Origin: Echinarachnius parma
Lineage: Eukaryota > Echinodermata > Echinoidea > Clypeasteroida > Echinarachniidae
NCBI GenBank assembly: GCA_037951105.1
Contig: JBAMJV010000888.1
Span: 130,001-194,000, forward strand
Reading direction: 5' to 3'
Length of the DNA: 64,000 nt
A program made the translations under genes and the position numbers. The notes under the pieces were generated by a model that saw only the letters and a list, made by a program, of their open reading frames with translations, did not search any database and had not been told where the DNA came from. Positions 58,901 through 64,000 of this stretch are shown piece by piece; the stretch's first letter is position 1; every line of letters begins with the position of its first letter.

Positions 58901-61900
58901 AATAGTAACAAAACGATTATGTCCATCGGATAGAGTGTCCTTTCCAATGAAAAACAATACCAAGAACAGTAATTTTGGAAGAGTAGTTTTTGTTGTAGGA
59001 CGTCTTAAGAGAGACCATATCAGGTTCTCATTTTTGTAATTTTTACCAACTCCCTGCCTGATAAATCGCACTTCCTGCCCATCATATGATCGGACAATTG
59101 TGCCCATTCTCTCGGGACACAGCTGAATGCACACTAACAATGGCGCGCGTATTGTTCGTTCTTCAATGCTATGAAGGGCAGTGAGTGCGATTTATCAAGC
59201 ACTGACTTGGTAAAAATTGACAAAAAGGGAACCTGACATGGTTCAAAAAACAAAAACTACACGACCGAATTGACTGTTCTTGGTATCGTCTTTCATTGGA
59301 AAAGAGACCCAATCCGATGGACATAATCATGTTGTTACTATAATTTGGGAAGTGTCCCGTTGCTTTGTTACATGTTTTAACAATGAAGTCATGTTTATTT
59401 ACAGTGTTACCGAACCATAACTTTGAAAGCGATTTTCTCTGTATTTTTTTTCGCCGCTGGTTATCTATTCCACATTCAAATGGGTTGTTTCTCGGCGCTC
59501 AAGCCACCAAAAATTATGATTTAAACATCAAATTAAAGCTTAAGACATGGACAACAAGACGGTATACATAACTCAAACATGATCAATGTCAAGACATGTC
59601 TCAATTTTGGCTAGCCGGTCACATATCCCATATCCAAATAAATATGGTATGATATAAAGACAATGGTAAGACTATAAGACTCAAACTGAAAGAAATATTC
59701 ACCTTTGGTCCTAGATCTCCCTCTGGGCCAACCTCTCCCTGTAGAAACGAAATGGAAATGAATATTACATCAATCAAAAAATATTCCATAATAAAGACAT
59801 CAATCATTCAAATCTTTAAAATGGTGTTTTGTATTCATACACAATCAATGCAAACAAATTCAGAACTACATGTAATGCATATTACAAAATGAGATTGCAT
59901 TACCATATTTTTTCAACGAGGAAAATAAGTTGTCATTATATCAGCATTTTGTATCATTACACAACTTCCTGCCAATGGAGGGCAAATCTGAGCGCTACGT
60001 CATTGGCCTCTGCCAGATCTTTGATTGTGCACATTCCATGTACCAGATCACAACTAAGCAGGTGGTCCATGGTCTGAGGGCATTAACCGCACTCACGATC
60101 TCCTGCGCCTTCGATGCTCCCCCAGTTCAACATGTTGGACTTGCATCTTCCCAGTAGCCCATTCATCATTTCAAGTTTGAATTGCATTTGTACCTAATAT
60201 TAATGCTTTAAATTTGGAATCAGATACAAAAGTTTAACAGAATTACTAGTAGACTGGCTTCCATCAGGAGTTTTAACTACTGATGTGTACATGTATAGTA
60301 CAAATGTGTGCTAGGGCTTAGACTAGAGATACTGTAGGCACATTCCAACGATGCGCCCTAACGACACTGCAGGAAGGAAGGCCTTCACTTGTCCTGAATG
60401 ACCAGGACAGGGAAGCCAGTAAATGAAATGATGAAATAGGTCGAGCGCCTGAAAACTATGGCAAGATACCTGGTTTATGCAGCCAAAAATTCAAATGATC
60501 CTGAAAATAAAATGAACATGGTCTGAATACAGAATGTTGCATTAACATTGTCATCTCTGATATGATCATGTCTGTGGTGTACCTACAGTATATACAGGTG
60601 GGCATGGTGCACAAGCCTCCACCCCATCCCCTAAATAATTTTACCCAAAAGACCAAAAACATAAGGGGGAAATCTGTTATAAAATAAAGAAATACATAGA
60701 GTGTGCCCCCCCCCCCCCGATCAGTCCGACTACAGTTAATAGGCACTAGATCATGCTGTATACTCACGGTTAGCCCCCTAGGTCCAGGCATTCCCCTCTC
60801 TCCCTGGTCTCCCCTAGGCCCAGGCATACCAGACATGCCTGGTTCCCCTGGAGTACCCCTCTCACCATCCATACCTGCATCCCCCTCTGGACCCTGTGGG
60901 CCTGGCGGGCCCTGTGGTCCGGGGGCACCGATGAATGTCTGTAAAAAAAAAGCAATAGGAAAGTATAAAGAAGTTATAAATCTGTTTGAGAGCAGTCTAA
61001 AATATATTTAGAGTGTGAAAGTATTCTTGTTTTTATACAACCCTCTCGCCATCCATACCTGCATCCCCCTCCGGACCCTGTGGGCCTGGCGGGCCCTGTG
61101 GTCTGGTGGCACCAATGAATATCTTTTAAAAAAACAATTGGAAAGTACAGAGAAGTTATTAACCTATTCAAGTCTACGCAAGAATAAATTGGACGTGATA
61201 AGTATTTTTGGCTATTATCTACATGTACATGTACACCAGCCTATCACCATTCATTCTGCGCTCCCCCTCATGACCCTGTGTGCACTGGGACACCAATTTG
61301 TCAAGGTTTATCACACCAAAGACGTAGTCAAAATTGTTAACTAAACCATTAATTAACCAATTGGTTCCCAGATGGATGGGAACATATTGTTGTATAGCAC
61401 AGTGCTAAATTTCACATAAGTGGAGTGAAAGAGTGCTAAATTTCACATAAGTGGAGTGAAAAAGTGCATTTTCAGTACAGGATGATTCCAATGTGTATCT
61501 GCTATGGTAAAAATAATGTAAAATAAGGGTAATGAGTGCTATATCATAAACCTGTGATGTTTATTTTTATCATGACTAAATAATATACTTACAAGATTTT
61601 CATTAAAGTCTCCACTCCCATCGACCTCCTTGTTCTGTAAAAATATTCACCAGAAAATATATATTAGAATTTGTATTGAAATGTGGTTACAATAAAACAA
61701 TTATTCTTTCTTTATAGTTAAGCACTACTTAAAGAGCTCTGCAGTTTTGGGTTGGTAAGGACTTCAGCTGCAAAATATCATGTATGGGCACGACTTTTAA
61801 GGAGGGGAGCTAATGTCCTTTGCCCAAATACAATCCCTCCTGCCTTCAAGAAAAATGAGGTGATTTAATCGAAATTAGCCCTGTAACATCAGGACTTCAT

Positions 61901-64000
61901 ACAAACAAAATATATATTTTGTGTTAACAAAATTACAAATTCAATAAAAAGAAAGGGAAGTATCTATTTTGTATTTTTTGACTGTGTGAATTGTACTTAC
62001 CAGGTTGACGTTCCAAGGGAATCCCGGTGGCAGTAGAGGTGACGGTCCTGGGGGTCCAGGGGGCCCTGTTAACCCTGGGTGTCCCCTGGGTCCCGTGTGG
62101 CCTGGCTCTCCGGGGATGCCCGATAGTCCAGGGATCCCTGGGATACCATTCTCACCGGTGTCGCCCTACAGAAAAAACAAATACTGTACTTTAGTCTTTG
62201 TAAAGTATTTCATTATTGCATTGATGTAATAATATTGTTTTAACCTTACATGTATGTAAAGCCAATTTTAAATTCATGTTCAAATTGATTCTAGAGCGAT
62301 CTATGACTGCCATGCAGACGAAAGGCCACTTCATTGTGGAGGCATACAAAACGTTTAATATTTCCCTTACCATTTTGCTATGGAAATAAGCAGTTAAAAA
62401 TTTGTTATCAATAAGTCATTAAGAAACTTGAGTAAAAAAAACAGAAATTAAATATTTTAGGATGTTAACAATTATATCTCTACAATCTTTGACTTTTGTC
62501 TTTACCAAGATGTTCTAAACGTGCAAACAATGTATAAAATTCGCTCCCTATACATCAATCATTATAAAACTTTACCTTTACTCCCTGATCTCCATCGACT
62601 CCAGGTACGCCATTTGATCCCTACAAGATTTTTTAAAAAGGAAAGATTTTAAGTCAATTTACAACGTCGAAAACTTGGTGTGTTATGTAACGACAAAGAA
62701 TATTATGAAATTTTATAGTTTGCCCTTGTACGTTGTTGAAAGTTCATCCTTGAATGGCCTTTAAATAAAAACTTGGAAATATTTTGGTCTTTGAGAAGAT
62801 AATTCTCCAACCCTGATGAATGTTTTGCTTGTCCATGTTCATCAAGCTGCTGTACAGAGCCACTAACAGTACAACAGTCCAGACCGACTGTGATGTCAAT
62901 GAAAGGCAGCTAAGTTTGTAAACTGATTAAGCCCACATCTATGTTAACCCGTTTACTACGAGATTCTGAAATCCCCATAGACTTTGTACATAGCCCACCC
63001 AGTTCCCGTAAGCAATGGGTTAAAATCCATGACAAAAAGTTTAAAATCACCAGTTACCCCATCCACTAGATTGCATGTTGTCATAATATGCATTCTCCAG
63101 CCGTAACCATAACCCTAAGCTCAGACTGGATCTGTTCGGGACCACTGGCAGAGTCCTGGGGGGGGGGGGGGGGTGTTTCACAAAGATCCTAAGTTGATCT
63201 TAGCACTAAGATGGTCTTAAATATTATGGAAAGCCATTAGTGTCTTGAAACAGTTTTATAAAAGTTATATTGAAATGCATAAAATGTTGATTCAAATCAT
63301 ATATATTTTCTAATTATCAACGAGATTCATAATCTTTACATAAAATTCATGAAATCTCTTTGATAATTAGAAAATATATATGATTTGAATCAACATTTTA
63401 TGCATTTCAACATAACTCTTATAAAAATGTTTCAAGATACTAATGGCTTTCCATAATATTTAAGACCATCTTAGTGCTAAGATCAACTTAGGATCTTTGT
63501 GAAACACCCCCCTGAGCTGTTTAACCCATTCCATACTACATTATGTAATTGCCATAGAGTAGATGCATGGCACACAGAGTTCTCATTGGCAATGGGTTAT
63601 TTAAATATGGGTTTAGAAATGTAGAAGTTCTCACCCTCTCTCCTTTCTCTCCCTGCTGTCCATCTGCACCAGGCTCTCCCTGAGGACCAACTGCACCCTG
63701 CAAGGTAACAAAAGAACACTGTTATCGTCAACTACTATCATGATAATAAATAAGGAAAAATGAACATGTGTACATACAAACTTTTACACAAAATAAAACA
63801 GGTCTACAAAGTTTATACAATGCTTTATACATATTCTAATACAAAAAAGTGTGATTTCCACATGCTTTAGGCAAAGTTACCATATTTGTAATAACATTAA
63901 ATCATATCATAAATCCCTCAAAATCGTACATATACATGTAGGTCACAATTAGTTGATGAATTTGTTCTAACCATGGATGTCAAACATAAAATATTACTAA
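38351..64000 (-). CDS. COL18A1: Type XV/XVIII collagen (multiplexin) with endostatin, 5' incomplete, 25 exons in window
   Basis: Secreted basement-membrane collagen; its C-terminal endostatin fragment is released by proteolysis in the family. The exons in the entries below, from 63697 down to 38351, join in frame to 938 residues plus stop. Order: Gly-X-Y blocks with many interruptions, one containing a Cys-X-Cys; last Gly-X-Y exon with a poly-Gly run; trimerization domain; Pro/Thr hinge; endostatin with four cysteines. Nearly every triple-helix exon begins with a Gly codon at phase 0, and many have lengths that are multiples of 9. Several GDRGD motifs give potential RGD sites. The N-terminal domains lie beyond 64000. 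It could be called COL15 or COL18: invertebrates usually have one co-ortholog, so the symbol is approximate. Confidence 0.95.
39344..39462 (-). CDS. COL18A1: Multiplexin exon: endostatin middle
   Basis: Reads [20 protein letters not shown] and [16 protein letters not shown], matching endostatin DELLFPSWEALFSG and ARIFSFDGKDVL. Acceptor ctacag, donor gtatgc. Phase 0 in, phase 2 out, completing the Trp codon in the next exon. Confidence 0.96.
40071..40265 (-). CDS. COL18A1: Multiplexin exon: endostatin N-terminal part
   Basis: 65 codons: [40 protein letters not shown] and [10 protein letters not shown]. These match [20 protein letters not shown] and GTFRAFLSSRLQDL of endostatin and contain Cys 1. 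The zinc-site His cluster HSHRDF of mammals is not seen. Acceptor tttcag, donor gtcagt. Two broken copies lie 5' of it. Confidence 0.97.
40376..40652 (-). pseudogene. Two decayed copies of the endostatin N-terminal exon
   Basis: Copy 1 (about 40376-40478) keeps tacatgtatgcattgaa, gagggatatctgggtggtat and ggtgctggagagaggcaagg. Copy 2 (about 40560-40652) keeps the acceptor side and gataccttgttggtattagt-type sequence. Both have stops and indels. They lie in the intron 5' of the real exon, the same pattern as in KPNB1. Confidence 0.85.
40850..40908 (-). pseudogene. Decayed copy of the hinge exon
   Basis: Minus strand gaggcctctgtcatccgtgg to ggaccagctcaaa, followed by a gtaag donor, resembles the end of exon 41015-41119 (EAPVIPGPG to SDQPM). 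It is 59 nt between its splice signals, not a multiple of three, so inclusion would shift the endostatin frame. Confidence 0.75.
41015..41119 (-). CDS. COL18A1: Multiplexin exon: Pro-rich hinge before endostatin
   Basis: 35 codons: [20 protein letters not shown] then [15 protein letters not shown]. Acceptor tgtacag, donor gtaaga, phase 0 both ends. Low complexity, in the place of the protease-sensitive hinge of collagens XV/XVIII. Confidence 0.85.
42700..42865. repeat. Repeat fragment also found at the window start
   Basis: GC-rich block with cggatccgattcatcgtgtt and gccgatccgaatga. Its end, gtcggctctgtctgc, recurs at bases 7-21 of the window, so the window begins inside another copy. Confidence 0.7.
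42908..42983. repeat. TTAACCC mini-element, subtype 2
   Basis: gaacccattcaggactggtc, gggtctatag, then cctcaacgggttaa. Near copy of 30784-30873. Confidence 0.75.
43523..43630 (-). CDS. COL18A1: Multiplexin exon: Pro/Thr-rich hinge
   Basis: 36 codons: [20 protein letters not shown] then [16 protein letters not shown]. The Thr cluster suggests O-glycosylation. Acceptor ctacag, donor gtaaga, phase 0 both ends. Confidence 0.82.
44130..44375. mobile_element. Foldback MITE with ctgctagcttag ends
   Basis: atgaaaccctgctagcttag at the left and aactcagctagcagggtgca at the right are imperfect inverted repeats; ttgccaactagggttacctt and aaggtaac lie inside. The tract at about 23829-23995 in KPNB1 intron 18 carries related sequence. 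Confidence 0.7.
45429..45512. repeat. TTAACCC mini-element
   Basis: Starts ttaacttgttccc and ends caaggggttaa, with atccccatagatcg inside; same family as 7620-7699 but more diverged. Confidence 0.55.
45625..45753 (-). CDS. COL18A1: Multiplexin exon: NC1 trimerization domain
   Basis: 43 codons: [42 protein letters not shown]. Resembles the COL15/18 association domain (FSNMDDMLQKA and EFFIRVRDGWKKLQL). It drives trimer formation in this family. Acceptor ttatag, donor gtaagt. Confidence 0.93.
45991..46905. mobile_element. Foldback element, about 915 bp, with poly(A)/poly(T) core
   Basis: Left gctcgaaattaacttgtttt with ggcccggtcgggccag; right ggcccgggccatcgggccta to gctaatttcgagc, its reverse complement in outline. 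Near the right end about 27 A are followed by about 25 T, and a separate palindrome occupies 46429-46489. Confidence 0.8.
46429..46489. repeat. 61-bp AT-rich palindrome
   Basis: atattcatgagcagcatata and its reverse complement tatatgctgctcatgaatat flank a short aatatttaataaat loop. Confidence 0.88.
47180..47650 (-). pseudogene. Three decayed tandem copies of the NC1-start exon donor edge
   Basis: Units near 47222-47330, 47356-47462 and 47504-47620 repeat the exon end: ggtctaccagggctaccag, a GGA-rich tract, then ggggaggatgtagcgagg and the intron gtatatg-atgtact. Unit about 130-165 bp. Donors are degraded: gttagt in two copies and gtagag in the middle one. Confidence 0.9.
47680..47955 (-). CDS. 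COL18A1: Multiplexin exon: last Gly-X-Y block and NC1 start
   Basis: 92 codons: [20 protein letters not shown] through [18 protein letters not shown], then ten Gly, then [11 protein letters not shown]. The poly-Gly run is encoded by a GGA/GGT microsatellite (47711-47743). Acceptor gacag, donor gtaagt. Three degenerate copies of its 3' edge follow in the next intron. Confidence 0.92.
48296..48475 (-). CDS. COL18A1: Multiplexin Gly-X-Y exon, 60 codons
   Basis: [20 protein letters not shown] through [20 protein letters not shown], then IDFGIK as an interruption. Acceptor cccag, donor gtcagt. 180 nt. Confidence 0.93.
48591..49559. mobile_element. DR1-bearing repeat element, copy 1
   Basis: About 970 bp, collinear with 56328-57308. 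It begins aaactagatggatcttcgac, contains four imperfect units of about 145 bp (each with tgacctttgacctcatgacc and aagtttggtcagaatc), an (acgt)n tract at about 49477-49503, and ends cttcgttgcggaggcataaa. gcctccgcc near the left and gcggaggc at the right are inverted. No transposase. Confidence 0.9.
49777..49854 (-). CDS. COL18A1: Multiplexin Gly-X-Y exon, 26 codons
   Basis: [20 protein letters not shown] then GTPGRD, continuing as GRPG in the next exon. Contains a short acidic interruption. Acceptor ttacag, donor gtgagt. Confidence 0.9.
49865..49970 (+). repeat. ATT/ATC microsatellite
   Basis: Runs of attatc and attatt units in the intron just 5' of exon 49777-49854. Confidence 0.95.
50332..50385 (-). 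CDS. COL18A1: Multiplexin Gly-X-Y exon, 18 codons
   Basis: [18 protein letters not shown]. 54 nt, the classic fibrillar exon unit. Acceptor gtgcag, donor gtaaaa. Confidence 0.88.
50647..50865. mobile_element. Small element with cagagct ends
   Basis: cagagctaccgg at the left and ttggcagctctg at the right; the ends match the larger foldback at 13355-13994. The interior differs. Confidence 0.65.
50892..51445. mobile_element. Mariner-like MITE with long inverted arms, copy 1
   Basis: cagggtggcccagaaataac at the left and gttatttctgggccaccctg at the right, flanked by TA. The arms stay complementary for about 230 bp (for example aaaacaaaaactacacg). TA flanks and the CAGGGTGG end suggest Tc1/mariner mobilization; no transposase is present. 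Confidence 0.88.
51506..51585 (-). CDS. COL18A1: Multiplexin Gly-X-Y exon with split Gly codon
   Basis: (G)[18 protein letters not shown] then GDGRDGRP. The first two bases complete a Gly codon begun by exon 52524-52644, the only phase-1 junction seen in the triple helix. Acceptor tttcag, donor gtaaga. Degenerate copies of its acceptor edge lie 5' of it. Confidence 0.9.
51600..51990 (-). repeat. Decayed tandem copies of a multiplexin exon acceptor edge
   Basis: The plus-strand block acacctggcaaacctgaaac, followed by atataacaaataacagacaa, recurs near 51703 (nearly unchanged), 51888 and 51950 (weaker). The unit is about 130 bp and pairs the exon start with the upstream intron of exon 51506-51585. 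Confidence 0.82.
52160..52400. repeat. Repeat with ttggtctac inverted ends
   Basis: cttggtctacactcagttgg and tttggtctac at the left pair with gtagaccaaatggctgtaga at the right; the interior has (cctaac)n-like text. A diverged relative spans about 52780-53090. Confidence 0.65.
52524..52644 (-). CDS. COL18A1: Multiplexin exon with Cys-X-Cys interruption
   Basis: [20 protein letters not shown] then [20 protein letters not shown]. The non-collagenous start has two cysteines, candidates for interchain disulfides; the family also has cysteines in interruptions. Contains RGD. Acceptor tttcag, donor gtaatg. Ends on one base of a split Gly codon. Confidence 0.92.
53118..53195 (-). CDS. COL18A1: Multiplexin Gly-X-Y exon, 26 codons
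   Basis: [20 protein letters not shown] then PGPLAT. Acceptor cctag, donor gtaagt. Confidence 0.9.
53471..53587 (-). CDS. COL18A1: Multiplexin Gly-X-Y exon, 39 codons
   Basis: [20 protein letters not shown] then [19 protein letters not shown]. The basic [11 protein letters not shown] stretch could bind heparan sulfate (inference). Acceptor gttag, donor gtaagt. 117 nt. Confidence 0.91.
54154..54225 (-). CDS. COL18A1: Multiplexin Gly-X-Y exon, 24 codons
   Basis: [20 protein letters not shown] then QGPK. Two RGD motifs in tandem. Acceptor ttacag, donor gtaaga. Confidence 0.91.
54558..54665 (-). CDS. COL18A1: Multiplexin Gly-X-Y exon, 36 codons
   Basis: [20 protein letters not shown] then [16 protein letters not shown]. 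108 nt. Acceptor ctcag, donor gtaaga. Confidence 0.92.
55381..55449 (-). CDS. COL18A1: Multiplexin interruption exon, 23 codons
   Basis: [20 protein letters not shown] then GEK. Mostly non-collagenous. The acceptor ttgcag is good; the donor gtgatt is weak. Confidence 0.82.
55918..55994. repeat. TTAACCC mini-element, subtype 2
   Basis: ttaacccattcaggacgggt, gggtctatgt, ending at the TTAA that also begins the next element (55991). Confidence 0.7.
55991..57684. mobile_element. TTAA-flanked element split by a nested insertion
   Basis: Left ttaacccttaccaggccggg and right cccggcctggttagggttaa are inverted repeats at TTAA. The inner flanks hold GC-rich text (gcgcgcgacttc; gcggccgcgcgttcg). The whole DR1-bearing element (56328-57308) lies inside, so this element is the older one. 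Confidence 0.85.
56328..57308. mobile_element. DR1-bearing repeat element, copy 2 (nested)
   Basis: Collinear with 48591-49559, same start and end, same four internal units and an (acgt)n tract at about 57219-57252. It has an extra gacctttgacc in the first unit and lost ttgagataacg in the last. Confidence 0.92.
57721..57870 (-). CDS. COL18A1: Multiplexin Gly-X-Y exon, 50 codons
   Basis: [20 protein letters not shown], then [20 protein letters not shown], then [10 protein letters not shown] as an interruption. Contains RGD. Acceptor tcacag, donor gtagga. Confidence 0.92.
58088..58520. mobile_element. Foldback MITE with gtgaccttacaccac ends
   Basis: gtgaccttacaccacaaaac at the left and gttttgtggtgtaagttcac at the right pair almost fully, and the inner gaccaatacgtcg and cgacataacggtc extend the arms. 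No coding content. Confidence 0.88.
58693..58737 (-). CDS. COL18A1: Multiplexin Gly-X-Y exon, 15 codons
   Basis: [15 protein letters not shown]. 45 nt. Acceptor ttacag, donor gtaagt. Confidence 0.87.
58860..59370. mobile_element. Mariner-like MITE, copy 2
   Basis: Begins cagggtgggcccacaaaaac and contains the same blocks as the 50892 copy (tgtccatcggata, caataccaagaa, caaaaactacac). The right end is degraded after gggaagtgtcccgttg. Confidence 0.85.
59703..59738 (-). CDS. COL18A1: Multiplexin Gly-X-Y micro-exon, 12 codons
   Basis: [12 protein letters not shown], 36 nt. Acceptor ctacag, donor gtgaat. Short, but phase and Gly spacing fit both neighbours. Confidence 0.83.
59945..60169 (-). mobile_element. 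Remnant of a non-LTR retrotransposon RT ORF C-terminus
   Basis: Minus strand reads [15 protein letters not shown], then DRECG, a stop, [20 protein letters not shown], then [20 protein letters not shown] and a stop. The Cys-rich [12 protein letters not shown] pattern with the ANDVAL-W tail is typical of the domain after the reverse transcriptase in LINE ORF2 proteins. An internal stop and the short length make it dead. It lies in a collagen intron in the same orientation. Confidence 0.7.
60768..60938 (-). CDS. COL18A1: Multiplexin Gly-X-Y exon, 57 codons
   Basis: [20 protein letters not shown] through [20 protein letters not shown] to PGPRGLT. 171 nt. Acceptor ttacag, donor gtgagt. The 5' edge is copied in the preceding intron. 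Confidence 0.92.
61040..61295 (-). pseudogene. Two decayed copies of a multiplexin exon 5' edge
   Basis: 61043-61122 repeats the start of exon 60768-60938 with few changes: (F)[18 protein letters not shown] as [15 protein letters not shown] text. Its acceptor is altered to ttttaaaag. A weaker copy at about 61224-61295 keeps caccattcattctgcg and tgaccctgtg. They lie 5' of the real exon. Confidence 0.85.
61593..61634 (-). CDS. COL18A1: Multiplexin interruption exon, 14 codons
   Basis: [14 protein letters not shown], 42 nt, non-collagenous and acidic, joining NVNL of the previous exon to TFIG of the next. Acceptor ttacag, donor gtaagt. Confidence 0.78.
62001..62165 (-). CDS. COL18A1: Multiplexin Gly-X-Y exon, 55 codons
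   Basis: [20 protein letters not shown], then [20 protein letters not shown], then [15 protein letters not shown] as an interruption. Acceptor tgtag, donor gtaagt. Confidence 0.93.
62576..62620 (-). CDS. COL18A1: Multiplexin Gly-X-Y exon, 15 codons
   Basis: [15 protein letters not shown], 45 nt. Acceptor ttgtag, donor gtaaag. Confidence 0.87.
62944..63023. repeat. TTAACCC mini-element
   Basis: ttaacccgtttactacgaga, ccccatagactttgta, ending caatgggttaa. It is close to the inverse of the KPNB1 intron 1 copy at 7620-7699. Confidence 0.75.
63157..63512. mobile_element. Near-perfect foldback MITE, copy 2
   Basis: tgtttcacaaagatcctaag at the left, its reverse complement at the right, and arms complementary for about 165 bp up to a small centre near 63335 (attcataatctttacataaa). 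Ends match the 10775-11086 element. A transcript would form one long hairpin. Confidence 0.93.
63521..63604. repeat. TTAACCC mini-element
   Basis: ttaacccattccatactaca to ggcaatgggttatttaa, directly after the foldback MITE. Same family as 62944-63023. Confidence 0.7.
63635..63697 (-). CDS. COL18A1: Multiplexin Gly-X-Y exon, 21 codons (first in window)
   Basis: [20 protein letters not shown] then R. 63 nt. Acceptor ttgcag, donor gtgaga. Earlier exons lie beyond 64000; 63698-64000 is intron with nothing else seen. Confidence 0.9.

Noticed and set aside
59829..60157. Plus-strand frames of 75-82 codons
   Set aside because: Antisense to the LINE remnant, which gives the better protein match on the minus strand.

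Overview
The window is animal genomic DNA carrying two multi-exon, intron-rich genes that converge tail to tail. Gene 1 (+, 7262-26525) is a complete importin subunit beta-1 gene (KPNB1): 20 coding exons with good splice sites that join without a frame break into a protein of 883 residues. Gene 2 (-, 63697 down to 38351, 5' end outside the window) is the 3' part of a type XV/XVIII collagen (multiplexin) gene: 25 exons giving 938 residues of interrupted Gly-X-Y collagen, an NC1 trimerization domain, a Pro/Thr hinge and a complete endostatin domain. Low GC, introns of a few hundred bases to 3 kb, one multiplexin-type gene and many short inverted-repeat elements suggest a marine invertebrate, most likely an echinoderm or related deuterostome. 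This placement is an inference; the sequence alone does not fix the species.

Layout: 1-7261 is repeat-rich intergenic DNA with no gene I can support. 7262-26525 is KPNB1. 26526 to about 32500 is its probable 3' UTR followed by intergenic repeats. About 32500-38350 is AT-rich DNA that must include the collagen 3' UTR. 38351-64000 is the collagen gene, its introns filled with mobile-element remnants.

The two genes do not appear functionally linked. KPNB1 is the nuclear import receptor that binds importin-alpha, FG-nucleoporins and RanGTP. The multiplexin is a secreted basement-membrane collagen.

The most unusual structure is shared by both genes. Many exons are accompanied by decaying tandem copies of one exon edge plus its adjoining intron. 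Acceptor-side copies lie in the upstream intron; donor-side copies lie in the downstream intron. I count such echoes for KPNB1 exons 4, 7, 10, 11, 12, 13, 15 and 20 and for five collagen exons. Several copies keep an intact splice acceptor. Two of the KPNB1 exon 20 copies are still open in frame and could act as alternative terminal exons. A second theme is abundant small inverted-repeat elements, many bounded by TTAA, including nested insertions and near-perfect foldbacks. One repeat family carries arrays of the nuclear-receptor DR1 motif.
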